DNA of 64,000 nucleotides from Oscillibacter valericigenes Sjm18-20 (GCA_000283575.1 AP012044.1:682001-746000), one strand, 5' to 3'. Shown: positions 17,223 to 25,796, counted from the first letter of the stretch. Notes: generated from the letters alone by a model not told the origin. Program-made: numbers and translations.

Positions 17223-18455
17223 ATGAAAAATATATCAATCAAAAAAAAGGTGTGGTTGGTCTGCCTTATTAATTTTGCATTTTACGTAGTCTCATTGTGG
17301 GCATCCCTGTTTATTGAAAAGTATACTTCAATGAATCGAGGTATTTTGCTTTTCGCATGGTCTCTCATTGCTTGCGTTATAATTATATGGCTGGGCACAT
17401 TCATGATCAAAAGCATTATAAAGCCGCTGAGTGAAATCGAATTTGCCGCAAAGCAGGCGGCATCCGGAAAACTGGACGCGACCATCTCTTTCTCTTCCAG
17501 AGACGAAATCGGTACGCTTGCCGAAAATATCAGAACACTCATCGGAAATTTGAGGCTATACATATCCGACATTGCAAGGGTGGTGGGCAGTATTGCCGAC
17601 GGTGATATGACCGTTTCGACGGGCGTGGAGTACCCAAACGACTTTCAGCCTATTAAAGGTTCCCTCGAAAAAATCGTCATCTCAATTGACACGCTACTAA
17701 AGCAAATGCAAACATCGTCCAAACAGGTCGCGGGCGGAGCAGAGCAGATATCTTCAGGCGCACAGGCTTTGGCCCAAGGCGCTGCGGAACAGGCCAGCTC
17801 CGCGGAGGAACTGGCTGCATCGATTAACGAAATATCGGAGAAAGTCCAGCAAAATGCCGATCATGCGCAAAACGCCGGAACCGAGATGGACAAGACCACC
17901 AATGGAATTAAACAGGGCAACGAACATATGAAAAAGTTGGTCTGTGCGATGGACAGTATTGAGGAGACCTCCAAGCAAATCCAAACAATCATTAAAGTTA
18001 TTGATGATATTGCATTTCAGACCAATATCCTGGCACTGAACGCGGCCGTGGAGGCTGCGCGAGCCGGAGAGGCCGGAAAAGGGTTCTCCGTAGTTGCCGA
18101 TGAGGTCAGGAATCTGGCAGGCAAGAGTGCGGATGCGGCGAAGAACACGACATCTCTCATTCAAGATACGTTGTTGGCCATTGAAAACGGAGACAGCATG
18201 GCCAAAAACGCAGGAAAGGCGCTCGATAAGATTGCTGAGCAGGCCGAGGTGATGGATTTGATCATCCGGAATATCACACAGACCTCGGAGGCCCAGGCAG
18301 GCGCTCTGGAACAGATCAATACGGCGGTCAGTCAGGTCTCAAGCGTTATTCAAACAAACTCCGCAACCGCGCAAGAGAGCGCGGCTGCCAGCGAGGAACT
18401 GGCTGCGCAAGCAGAAACGCTTCAGGAGCTGATCGCGGGTTTCCAGTTAAGGTAA
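17223..18455 (+). CDS. Methyl-accepting chemotaxis protein without a large sensor domain
   Basis: About 410 residues from ATG 17223 behind AGGAGGAAAG. Two close N-terminal membrane segments leave almost no extracytoplasmic loop. A HAMP domain and the signalling domain follow, with the highly conserved hairpin tip [22 protein letters not shown] near residue 270. Without a ligand domain it may sense membrane or cytoplasmic cues. It lies 120 bases after the EAL gene on the same strand and is probably co-transcribed. Confidence 0.93.
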   Translation: MKNISIKKKVWLVCLINFAFYVVSLWASLFIEKYTSMNRGILLFAWSLIACVIIIWLGTFMIKSIIKPLSEIEFAAKQAASGKLDATISFSSRDEIGTLAENIRTLIGNLRLYISDIARVVGSIADGDMTVSTGVEYPNDFQPIKGSLEKIVISIDTLLKQMQTSSKQVAGGAEQISSGAQALAQGAAEQASSAEELAASINEISEKVQQNADHAQNAGTEMDKTTNGIKQGNEHMKKLVCAMDSIEETSKQIQTIIKVIDDIAFQTNILALNAAVEAARAGEAGKGFSVVADEVRNLAGKSADAAKNTTSLIQDTLLAIENGDSMAKNAGKALDKIAEQAEVMDLIIRNITQTSEAQAGALEQINTAVSQVSSVIQTNSATAQESAAASEELAAQAETLQELIAGFQLR

Positions 18456-18617
18456 CCGGTATGTGCCGTTACTCGCAGCAATTGATACAGAAGCAATGGC
18501 CTGAGAAATAACATCGAAAGCTTTACGGCTTGCTCGTGTTCCAGCTTTAAAATAGAACTGCGAGAATTGGCGGGTGAATTTAACTCGCATATTCCCATTC
18601 AATGCCAACATATTTTG

Positions 18618-18642
18618 AAACTCCCGGCTGTGCCGGGAGTTT
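18618..18642. repeat. Left copy of a 25-bp palindrome flanking the IS element
   Basis: AAACTCCCGGC, TGT, GCCGGGAGTTT: a perfect hairpin identical to 20213-20237. It resembles a rho-independent terminator; the right copy is followed by TTGC and has TTTTT overall. It is read as the IS target, now duplicated on both sides. Confidence 0.8.
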
Positions 18643-18655
18643 CAGCCGGTAGACA

Positions 18656-18692
18656 AAACGCCGCTTGGGATTCAGACCCAAGCGGCGTTTTT
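18656..18692 (-). terminator. Hairpin overlapping the transposase stop codon
   Basis: A 15-bp perfect stem AAAACGCCGCTTGGG with its complement and a 7-base loop. It includes the last codons of the transposase. The T-rich arm gives a terminator in the transposase direction. Confidence 0.65.
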
Positions 18693-20126
18693 CATGCGAA
18701 TAATCGAATTGGGAACAAATAGCAGGAAAAAAAGAAAGGGGAAATCGTATTTGGGCTTGAACCTGGGGCCTTCCGATTTCCAGATTGCCAGCTTTTTGAG
18801 ATTCATGCAGGCGAAAGTGAGCAAAGCCTGCATCGTCACTTTGGCTTTGCCCCGTAAGGTAGTATATCTCAACCCATGTTTTTCTTTTGCGTCGGCGAAA
18901 ACCCGTTCGATGGTTTCCGCACGCTCCCGGTAAATTGCTTTTCCCCGCGATGTGTGGCGAAAATCTTCCGCGACGTCCAGATCGTTCGCCCATACATGCC
19001 GCGTTACAGTTTTCTGACAGTTCCTACTCTGCGTGCACTGCGCCCGTTTCGGACAGCATTTGCAGATTTTGGGGTCGCTTTTGTATTCCCGGTATCCGTC
19101 ACGGTTTGTGGTTGAGTAGCGCAGAACCTGGTTGTTTGGGCAGAGAACACAGTCGTAATATTGGTCGTATACATATTCGTAGGGCTTGAAATATCCTTTT
19201 TTGCTCATCGGCCTTTTGTAAGGCAAAACCGGAATTTGGTGGTCGTCCAGAATCTGTTTGCAGATATATGGGATCTTGTAACCAGCGTCGGCAACAACGT
19301 ACTTGATTTCAGGGAACGTGGCCTTTACTTTGTCATAAATGCTTTTGAACATCACGCTGTCATGGACGTTGGCGGGGGAAAGTTCTACGCCAAGGATGAA
19401 GTTGTGCCGGTCGAAGGCTGTGTGCGCGGTGTAGGCGAAACATTTTTCATGCTCCCCTTTGTGGAACATGCCGCACTCCGGATCGGTGGTGCTTTTTTCG
19501 ATCTCTTTAGTCTGTCCGGCCCCGCCGCCTTTTCCCGAGTCGTCATCGTCAAATGGCTTTTTCCCACGAACCTCCCGGTCCTTGTTGATTTCCTCCATCA
19601 GCTCTTTTTGGTAATGCCGGGCCTCTTCCTGAACCTGCACCTTCATTTTCTTGTTTCGGCTGGCGCTGGCCTTGATATGCGTGGAATCAATGAACACCGC
19701 CTTCGGGTCCACATACTTCAGCTTCACCGCTTCCAGCAGGATACGGGCGAATATTTTCTCAAAAATATCGGTGCCCTCAAACCGCCGGGAATAATTTTTC
19801 CCAAAGGTCGTAAAATGAGGGATCGGATCGTTCCAGTCATATCCCAAAAACCAGCGATATGCCGCATTGACCTCGATTTCTTTGATCGTCTGCCGCATGC
19901 TGCGGATTCCAAATAGATACTGGATGAACACGATCTTGAACAGCACTACAGGATCAATACTTGGACGGCCCGTATCTTCGCTGTACCTGCCTTTCACCAA
20001 ATCATATATGAAACTGAAATCAATTGCTTTTTCGATTTTCCTGAGAAGATGGTCTTTTGGAACCAAATCCTCCATGCAGTAAAAGCCGATCTGCTTCCGG
20101 CTGTCTTCACCTTTTTGGTTCACCAT
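18672..20126 (-). CDS. IS1182-family transposase
   Basis: A 484-residue DDE transposase. The N-terminal helix-turn-helix-like part contains DHLLRKI and GRPSIDPVVLFK, followed by IRSMRQTIKEIEVN. The catalytic core includes FIDSTHIKA and later VADAGY, with the closing glutamate expected in YRERAETIERVFADAK. A cysteine-rich stretch (PKICKCCPKRAQC) sits before the end, as in the family. The frame is uninterrupted, so the element may be active. Confidence 0.93.
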   Translation of the reverse strand: MVNQKGEDSRKQIGFYCMEDLVPKDHLLRKIEKAIDFSFIYDLVKGRYSEDTGRPSIDPVVLFKIVFIQYLFGIRSMRQTIKEIEVNAAYRWFLGYDWNDPIPHFTTFGKNYSRRFEGTDIFEKIFARILLEAVKLKYVDPKAVFIDSTHIKASASRNKKMKVQVQEEARHYQKELMEEINKDREVRGKKPFDDDDSGKGGGAGQTKEIEKSTTDPECGMFHKGEHEKCFAYTAHTAFDRHNFILGVELSPANVHDSVMFKSIYDKVKATFPEIKYVVADAGYKIPYICKQILDDHQIPVLPYKRPMSKKGYFKPYEYVYDQYYDCVLCPNNQVLRYSTTNRDGYREYKSDPKICKCCPKRAQCTQSRNCQKTVTRHVWANDLDVAEDFRHTSRGKAIYRERAETIERVFADAKEKHGLRYTTLRGKAKVTMQALLTFACMNLKKLAIWKSEGPRFKPKYDFPFLFFLLFVPNSIIRMKNAAWV

Positions 20127-20212
20127 CTTTTATCACCTGCTTCTATTTTACCATCTTCTAAGCACTAAAAAAAGACAAAGCATCATTTCTCTGATACTTT
20201 GTCTACAGGCTG

Positions 20213-20237
20213 AAACTCCCGGCTGTGCCGGGAGTTT
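20213..20237. repeat. Right copy of the 25-bp palindrome flanking the IS element
   Basis: Identical to 18618-18642, here continuing into TTGC so that the arm ends in a run of five T, as an intrinsic terminator should. Either copy can terminate transcription from the left; in the minus direction it would also end transcripts coming from the module 2 chimera. Confidence 0.8.
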
Positions 20238-20252
20238 TTGCTATAAAAGAAA

Positions 20253-20279
20253 GGCCGCGGTTTATTGTAAACCGCGGCC
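20253..20279. repeat. Recombination site a (perfect palindrome) of module 2
   Basis: GGCCGCGGTTTA, TTG, TAAACCGCGGCC. It has the same core as sites b and c, in the same direction as b. It marks the left end of the inverted duplicate. Confidence 0.75.
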
Positions 20280-20313
20280 AAACACTTGCAAACAGTCTCA
20301 TATCAATTGCTTT

Positions 20314-21249
20314 TCAAGCATTTACGACGGAGTTAGCGACGGCGAATAGAGAAGTTTCAGAATGCATCACATACATGGCGTTTAATTTTTCAATTGCTTT
20401 CTTTTTCTGGTCAAACATAGAGTGTGCATAAATGTTCAAAGTGATGGAAACATTGGAATGTCCCAAAATTTCACTGAGTGTTTTGATATCCACTCCGAGT
20501 TCCAATGCCCTGGTTGCAAAGGTGTGCCGGATTGCGTGAAACTTGCGGCTTCTAACTCCGGAACGTTTCAAGATTGCTTGAAACAGCTTTTGATATTTTC
20601 TGGGATCAAACGGAATTTCATTATCCGACAGGACAAAGCAATTCTCATTGGAGGAATCCATCCGGAACTTTCGCGCCAAACTCAGCAGAAAACCGGGCAA
20701 TGGAATCTTTCGGATGGAATGGGCGCTTTTGGGGGTTCCAACGGTGAGACTGGTCTTTCTTCCCGTTCCATTGAAGTTTTTTACGCGAGATACCGTTCGC
20801 ACAACTACCATAGCCCCTGCCTCAAAATCAATATCGCCCCATTTTAATCCGCAGACTTCGCCAAGACGGATTCCTGTATAGAAACAAAGGAGAATACCCA
20901 GTAATCTTTTGTCTTGAGAATCAATGACCGCCTTTTCAATCAGCCGCTGTTCTTTCATGGTAAAAGCCTGCACATCTTTCCCTGCGACCCTCGGCATGGC
21001 AATTGCACTCAGAACCGGGCTGTATTCGCTGCTGCCCCTTAACAATTCCCTTAAAGCCGTTTTATAGATGGTTAATATTTTCCGCTTGTATGCTCCGCAA
21101 ATGTCTTGATGTTGATTAATTTGGTTTGAAAAATTCAAAGTGGACTGAGCAGAAATCTGCTCATGGCCTTGTTCCTGATAAAACGGTAGAACATACTTTG
21201 TGATGCATCGGTAGTAACTCTCGTAGGTTGATGGTTTAACCCGGTTCAT
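20314..21249 (-). CDS. Truncated tyrosine recombinase (catalytic part only)
   Basis: A 311-residue open frame identical to the last 311 residues of the recombinase at 21947-23107. It begins MNRVKPSTYESY and keeps the catalytic Arg (YTGIRLGEV), the HAIRHTFAT box, LGHSN and the tyrosine in NIYAHS. It lacks the first about 75 residues, including the arm-binding-like domain. Its ATG overlaps the stop of the chimeric chemoreceptor fragment (ATGA), which could allow coupled translation. It is a by-product of the inverted duplication; whether it makes an active or interfering recombinase is unknown. Confidence 0.85.
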   Translation of the reverse strand: MNRVKPSTYESYYRCITKYVLPFYQEQGHEQISAQSTLNFSNQINQHQDICGAYKRKILTIYKTALRELLRGSSEYSPVLSAIAMPRVAGKDVQAFTMKEQRLIEKAVIDSQDKRLLGILLCFYTGIRLGEVCGLKWGDIDFEAGAMVVVRTVSRVKNFNGTGRKTSLTVGTPKSAHSIRKIPLPGFLLSLARKFRMDSSNENCFVLSDNEIPFDPRKYQKLFQAILKRSGVRSRKFHAIRHTFATRALELGVDIKTLSEILGHSNVSITLNIYAHSMFDQKKKAIEKLNAMYVMHSETSLFAVANSVVNA

Positions 21250-21566
21250 GAGATTTCCATCCAGCCAAAGGCAAGTTCGTCATTAACCTCTGTAGCCCTG
21301 CTGTTAAACTCTTCTTCGTATTGGGAGGATTTTTCTGCATCGGGGGCCGTTATCATCATCAAAGCATACTTCTCCAATGCATGCAGGGACTTGTTAAGCT
21401 TCTCCGCAGTATAAACCACCTGATAGGGTCCCTCATAAAATCCGCTGAAATAGTTGGAAATTGACCGCATTCCAAAGGTAACAACGCTTGCAAGCAGTAT
21501 TCCAAAGAGCAGGACAACGATTAAAAACGCAGTGGAAAGCTTTCGGGCAACTGAGAAATTCTTCAT
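21246..21566 (-). pseudogene. Chemoreceptor N-terminal fragment fused out of context
   Basis: From ATG 21566 (mirror of 23294), the first 100 residues equal the N-terminus of the chemoreceptor at 23294. They comprise a membrane segment and the start of its four-helix sensor, after which the frame continues as GWMEIS and stops. The signalling domain is missing. It lies directly downstream of the strong outward promoter of module 2 and so may be expressed in the present orientation. Confidence 0.85.
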
Positions 21567-21690
21567 TCTGTTAACCTCCATATATACTTTGAAAAGCGGC
21601 CTGTTTCTCTTTTCAAAAAGCTCTTTAAATAAAAGCACATTATATATCGCAAACCGGCAAAACATAATGGGTGCTAATCAATGAATCCCT

Positions 21691-21718
21691 GTGGCGCGGT
21701 TTATTGTAAACCGCGGCC
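21691..21718. repeat. Recombination site b of module 2
   Basis: Exact reverse complement of site c (23142-23169). The core is half-site CGCGGTTT, centre ATTGT, half-site AAACCGCGG. Homology continues outward for about 424 further bases as the chemoreceptor duplicate. Confidence 0.85.
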
Positions 21719-21747
21719 TCTTTTTCTATATAAGTCAAACTGTTTTG

Positions 21748-21776
21748 ATTATATTCGACTTTATTCGAACAGTCAA
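21748..21776 (-). promoter_or_regulatory. Consensus outward-facing promoter inside module 2
   Basis: On the minus strand TTGACT (21776-21771), a 17-base spacer and TATAAT (21753-21748), nearly perfect sigma-70 consensus. It points left over site b into the truncated chemoreceptor/recombinase chimera; after inversion it would drive the intact chemoreceptor. The -35 and spacer length match the module 1 outward promoter. Confidence 0.75.
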
Positions 21777-21946
21777 TAGGCCTTATAGGATTAAAAAATG
21801 TTGTAGCCGCCGTCAAAATGTTCCATTCAACGTGTCATACTGCTGTCTTATGGGCCTGATTGATTGGAATGAACAGATTGTTTTGCTATAGTTTAGTTAC
21901 TCGCCGTCAAAAAGGCGGTCAATTTATCCGAAAGGAGCATGTTTTT

Positions 21947-23107
21947 ATGCCACGACGTGGGGAGAACATTTATAAACGCAAGGACGGTCGATGGGAGGGG
22001 CGGGTATTGTGTCCCGGTGGGAAATACCAATATGTCTATTCCAGAACCTATAAGGAGGTAAAAGAGAAGAAAAAATTGCTGCAGGAAGCAATGAACAGGG
22101 GCGTTGCCGCTCATGCGCACACGGTATGCAATGCCGCGGAGGCATTCTCAGCATGGCTGGATGGAAATCTCATGAACCGGGTTAAACCATCAACCTACGA
22201 GAGTTACTACCGATGCATCACAAAGTATGTTCTACCGTTTTATCAGGAACAAGGCCATGAGCAGATTTCTGCTCAGTCCACTTTGAATTTTTCAAACCAA
22301 ATTAATCAACATCAAGACATTTGCGGAGCATACAAGCGGAAAATATTAACCATCTATAAAACGGCTTTAAGGGAATTGTTAAGGGGCAGCAGCGAATACA
22401 GCCCGGTTCTGAGTGCAATTGCCATGCCGAGGGTCGCAGGGAAAGATGTGCAGGCTTTTACCATGAAAGAACAGCGGCTGATTGAAAAGGCGGTCATTGA
22501 TTCTCAAGACAAAAGATTACTGGGTATTCTCCTTTGTTTCTATACAGGAATCCGTCTTGGCGAAGTCTGCGGATTAAAATGGGGCGATATTGATTTTGAG
22601 GCAGGGGCTATGGTAGTTGTGCGAACGGTATCTCGCGTAAAAAACTTCAATGGAACGGGAAGAAAGACCAGTCTCACCGTTGGAACCCCCAAAAGCGCCC
22701 ATTCCATCCGAAAGATTCCATTGCCCGGTTTTCTGCTGAGTTTGGCGCGAAAGTTCCGGATGGATTCCTCCAATGAGAATTGCTTTGTCCTGTCGGATAA
22801 TGAAATTCCGTTTGATCCCAGAAAATATCAAAAGCTGTTTCAAGCAATCTTGAAACGTTCCGGAGTTAGAAGCCGCAAGTTTCACGCAATCCGGCACACC
22901 TTTGCAACCAGGGCATTGGAACTCGGAGTGGATATCAAAACACTCAGTGAAATTTTGGGACATTCCAATGTTTCCATCACTTTGAACATTTATGCACACT
23001 CTATGTTTGACCAGAAAAAGAAAGCAATTGAAAAATTAAACGCCATGTATGTGATGCATTCTGAAACTTCTCTATTCGCCGTCGCTAACTCCGTCGTAAA
23101 TGCTTGA
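21947..23107 (+). CDS. Tyrosine recombinase (module 2)
   Basis: About 386 residues from ATG 21947 (MPRRGENIYKRKDGRWEG) behind AAAGGAG; the longer frame from 21860 is unlikely. The catalytic residues are Arg in YTGIRLGEV, the HAIRHTFAT box, LGHSN and Tyr in NIYAHS. It is paralogous to the module 1 enzyme, with the same N-terminal arm-binding-like motif. Two GCCGTCAAAA copies (21809-21818, 21903-21912) lie upstream. It probably inverts its own segment using sites b and c; site a offers further partners. Confidence 0.92.
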   Translation: MPRRGENIYKRKDGRWEGRVLCPGGKYQYVYSRTYKEVKEKKKLLQEAMNRGVAAHAHTVCNAAEAFSAWLDGNLMNRVKPSTYESYYRCITKYVLPFYQEQGHEQISAQSTLNFSNQINQHQDICGAYKRKILTIYKTALRELLRGSSEYSPVLSAIAMPRVAGKDVQAFTMKEQRLIEKAVIDSQDKRLLGILLCFYTGIRLGEVCGLKWGDIDFEAGAMVVVRTVSRVKNFNGTGRKTSLTVGTPKSAHSIRKIPLPGFLLSLARKFRMDSSNENCFVLSDNEIPFDPRKYQKLFQAILKRSGVRSRKFHAIRHTFATRALELGVDIKTLSEILGHSNVSITLNIYAHSMFDQKKKAIEKLNAMYVMHSETSLFAVANSVVNA

Positions 23108-23141
23108 AAAGCAATTGATATGAGACTGTTTGCAAGTGTTT

Positions 23142-23169
23142 GGCCGCGGTTTACAATAAACCGCGCCAC
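23142..23169. repeat. Recombination site c of module 2
   Basis: Reverse complement of site b and, over 25 bases, of site a, so it is inverted relative to both. It lies 34 bases after the recombinase stop and 124 bases before the chemoreceptor start. The palindrome could also form a hairpin in RNA. Confidence 0.85.
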
Positions 23170-23293
23170 AGGGATTCATTGATTAGCACCCATTATGTTT
23201 TGCCGGTTTGCGATATATAATGTGCTTTTATTTAAAGAGCTTTTTGAAAAGAGAAACAGGCCGCTTTTCAAAGTATATATGGAGGTTAACAGA

Positions 23294-24988
23294 ATGAAGA
23301 ATTTCTCAGTTGCCCGAAAGCTTTCCACTGCGTTTTTAATCGTTGTCCTGCTCTTTGGAATACTGCTTGCAAGCGTTGTTACCTTTGGAATGCGGTCAAT
23401 TTCCAACTATTTCAGCGGATTTTATGAGGGACCCTATCAGGTGGTTTATACTGCGGAGAAGCTTAACAAGTCCCTGCATGCATTGGAGAAGTATGCTTTG
23501 ATGATGATAACGGCCCCCGATGCAGAAAAATCCTCCCAATACGAAGAAGAGTTTAACAGCAGGGCTACAGAGGTTAATGACGAACTTGCCTTTTTACAGA
23601 CAAAATTGACGCTTCAGGATGATAAAGATAAATTGGATGAGCTGGTTCAGACTTCTGAAACCGGGCAGGAAATTAACCAAAAGATGATTGACCTGGTTCA
23701 CAGCGGAAATCAGGATGCCGCCAAGGAAGTTTATTTTACGGAGTCCATCGACGCGGCCAAGAAATCGCGCGATTTGTCCAACGCCATCAATGATTCGGCG
23801 AAAGAAGCTGCCGAACAATACTACGACCGGACTCGTGAAGCGGAAACCCGGTCCTATATCATCATCAGCGTATTCAGCCTTGCTATTTTGGCTTGCGTAA
23901 TATCTTTGAGTTTTTACATGATTAAGAGCATTACCAAGCCGGTCAAGGAAATGAAACTTGCCATGAAAAAGATTTCCATTGGAGAGCTTGATGCCACCGT
24001 GACCTACACTTCGAAGGACGAGCTGGGGGCCCTTGCCGGCAGCATGCGCGCGATGGTTGCTGAGCTAAAAGAATACATAGGCAATATTGCTTACGTGACG
24101 GAAGAGATATCCAATGGAAACATGTTGGTTTCCATTGATATTGAATACCAAAATGACTTTGCTCCCATCAAGCACTCGATGGAAAAAATAACTTCATCCC
24201 TGAACAATACGCTTTCGCAGATCAGCGCATCTTCCCAACAGGTGGCCGCCGGTTCCGAGCAGATGTCCTCCGGGGCCCAGGAGCTTGCACAGGGCGCCAC
24301 GGAGCAGGCAAGCTCCTCGGAGGAATTGGCGGCCTCCATTGCTGAAATATCACAGCGCGTTCAGCAGAACGCAGGCTATTCTCAGCAGGCAAGTGCCGAT
24401 ATGAGTGAAACAATTAAGGAAATACAGCAGGGCGATGCACAGATGAAAAAGCTGGTCAGCGCCATGAATAAAATTGCAGACACTTCCAGCGAAATTGAAA
24501 AGATCATCAAGGCCATTGAGGATATTGCATTCCAGACTAATATTCTTTCGCTAAACGCCGCCGTGGAGGCGGCTCGTGCCGGCTCAGCCGGAAAGGGATT
24601 TTCAGTTGTGGCCGATGAAGTGAGAAATCTGGCGAGCAAAAGTGCTGCCGCCGCCAAGGACACAACCGCTTTAATTCAATCCACCATCGCGGCGATAGAA
24701 ACCGGAGACAAAATGGTGGCGGAAACGGAAAAAGCTTTGAGTCAAATTTACAAGAAAGCTGGTTCGGTTGCGAAGTTGGTGGATGAAATCGCGGAAGCTT
24801 CCAACGATCAGGCAAGTTCCATTGAACAGATTAACACTGGCATCAATCAGATTTCCAGCGTAATTCAGTCAAACTCCGCCACATCGGAGGAGAGCGCCGC
24901 TTCCAGTGAAGAGCTGTCGGCTCAGGCGGTTATGCTGCAAACGCTTGTGTCTCATTTTAAATTACAAAATGAGGCTGCCGTAAGTTAA
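23294..24988 (+). CDS. Methyl-accepting chemotaxis protein with four-helix-bundle sensor
   Basis: About 564 residues from ATG 23294 behind GGAGG. A membrane segment is followed by an extracytoplasmic helical sensor (about residues 35-185, 4HB_MCP-like), a second membrane segment (about 195-215), HAMP and the signalling domain with [20 protein letters not shown]. The first 100 residues are duplicated in inverse orientation at 21267-21566. It lies just beyond site c, so its expression probably depends on the orientation of module 2. Confidence 0.93.
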   Translation: MKNFSVARKLSTAFLIVVLLFGILLASVVTFGMRSISNYFSGFYEGPYQVVYTAEKLNKSLHALEKYALMMITAPDAEKSSQYEEEFNSRATEVNDELAFLQTKLTLQDDKDKLDELVQTSETGQEINQKMIDLVHSGNQDAAKEVYFTESIDAAKKSRDLSNAINDSAKEAAEQYYDRTREAETRSYIIISVFSLAILACVISLSFYMIKSITKPVKEMKLAMKKISIGELDATVTYTSKDELGALAGSMRAMVAELKEYIGNIAYVTEEISNGNMLVSIDIEYQNDFAPIKHSMEKITSSLNNTLSQISASSQQVAAGSEQMSSGAQELAQGATEQASSSEELAASIAEISQRVQQNAGYSQQASADMSETIKEIQQGDAQMKKLVSAMNKIADTSSEIEKIIKAIEDIAFQTNILSLNAAVEAARAGSAGKGFSVVADEVRNLASKSAAAAKDTTALIQSTIAAIETGDKMVAETEKALSQIYKKAGSVAKLVDEIAEASNDQASSIEQINTGINQISSVIQSNSATSEESAASSEELSAQAVMLQTLVSHFKLQNEAAVS

Positions 24989-25058
24989 AACTGTCAGGGC
25001 GATAAAAAATACTTCTAAATAAAGAATACACAGAGCGGTTCTTTTAGAGGGGCGAAAT

Positions 25059-25700
25059 ATGGCGAATGCTTTAAATTTAATAAACTCTGTTGAGGAGATT
25101 CTTGAAACCCTCCCGGCAGAGGAAATACAGCATATGCTGCGGGTAGGTAAACTGGTAGACCACTTCTCTGGAAAACTGCAATGTTGCGGTTTGGTGAAGG
25201 AGTGTTTTGATGAATGCGAATATTTCGGGAGTGCTGCGTTTTATCATGACATCGGCAAAGCGTGGATACCCCATGAAATATTGACAAAGCCGGATAGGTT
25301 AACGGAGTGGGAAACGCTCGTGATCCGCAAGCATCCGGTGTTTGCCCAAAGGCTTTTTGACCGGATAAGACTTGGCCTCGTCTCCGGGGTGCCGGAGCAC
25401 CTGCTTCAATTGGCGGCGGATTCCGCGATGTATCATCATGAATTCTGGGATGGATCCGGCTATCCATACGGAATGAGCTATGACGCAATTCCCCTGATCG
25501 CACGCATTACAACGATCTGTGATGCCTATGATGCCATGACCAGCAACCGAATTTACCGGAAAAGCCATTCACATGATCACGCATGTCAGGAACTGAAGCG
25601 ATACGCGGGGATACAGTTTGACCCTGAACTTGTAAGAGTATTTCTTGCTGCTGAAGTCGATTCGGCTTGTTCCTCCAAAGTGTCGCCTTCGTATCTGTGA
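25059..25700 (+). CDS. HD-GYP-type domain protein (probable c-di-GMP phosphodiesterase)
   Basis: A 213-residue protein consisting almost only of an HD-GYP-like domain. The metal-binding HD pair is in FYHDIGKAW, and the second signature is YHHEFWDGSGYPYG, including the GYP residues. ICDAYDAMTSNRIYR is the usual C-terminal motif. There is no receiver or membrane segment. The start ATG follows GAGGGGCG. It lies 70 bases after the module 2 chemoreceptor on the same strand, so the two may share transcripts. Confidence 0.9.
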   Translation: MANALNLINSVEEILETLPAEEIQHMLRVGKLVDHFSGKLQCCGLVKECFDECEYFGSAAFYHDIGKAWIPHEILTKPDRLTEWETLVIRKHPVFAQRLFDRIRLGLVSGVPEHLLQLAADSAMYHHEFWDGSGYPYGMSYDAIPLIARITTICDAYDAMTSNRIYRKSHSHDHACQELKRYAGIQFDPELVRVFLAAEVDSACSSKVSPSYL

Positions 25701-25796
25701 AGTATCGTAAGAGCCAGTTTTTCATGCCAATCCGCTGATTACTTATGACACAGTTGTCAATTCATAAAAACTATTTAAAAGCGACCAGGGGGAATC

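Larger units (their letters stand above)
18643..20212 (-). mobile_element. IS1182-family insertion sequence
   Basis: About 1570 bases with one transposase gene. The ends are CAGCC[G/T]GTAGACAAA, 15 bases with one mismatch as inverted repeats. Identical 25-bp palindromes adjoin both ends. It lies downstream of the chemoreceptor gene and, judged by the palindrome, was inserted into that operon's terminator. Confidence 0.85.
20256..21718 (-). repeat. Chimeric inverted duplication of module 2 sequence
   Basis: 20256-21266 is the reverse complement of 22155-23165 (end of the recombinase gene), and 21267-21718 is the reverse complement of 23142-23593 (start of the chemoreceptor gene). The two parts are joined at 21266/21267 with at most one base of shared sequence. 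Protein translations of both parts are identical to the plus-strand copies. Identity was judged by translation and spot checks, not by full alignment. Confidence 0.85.
21691..23169. mobile_element. Module 2: predicted invertible segment with recombinase and outward promoter
   Basis: A 1479-base segment bounded by 28-bp perfect inverted repeats (site b 21691-21718, site c 23142-23169). It has the same plan as module 1: recombinase inside, consensus promoter near the left end facing out, chemoreceptor just beyond the right repeat. Inversion between b and c would put the promoter -10 near 23112, about 180 bases before the chemoreceptor ATG. Confidence 0.78.

Noticed and set aside
18876..19916. 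Plus-strand frames opposite the IS1182 transposase
   Set aside because: Shadow frames of a well-supported transposase on the other strand.
20253..23169. Palindromes as plain terminators rather than recombination sites
   Set aside because: They may form hairpins, but their matched inverted/direct placement around recombinase genes and the hybrid outer bases fit crossover sites better; both roles could coexist.
13957..24988. Interpretation as a prophage or conjugative element
   Set aside because: No structural phage, replication, relaxase or excisionase genes are present; the recombinases are enclosed by their own sites beside signalling genes.
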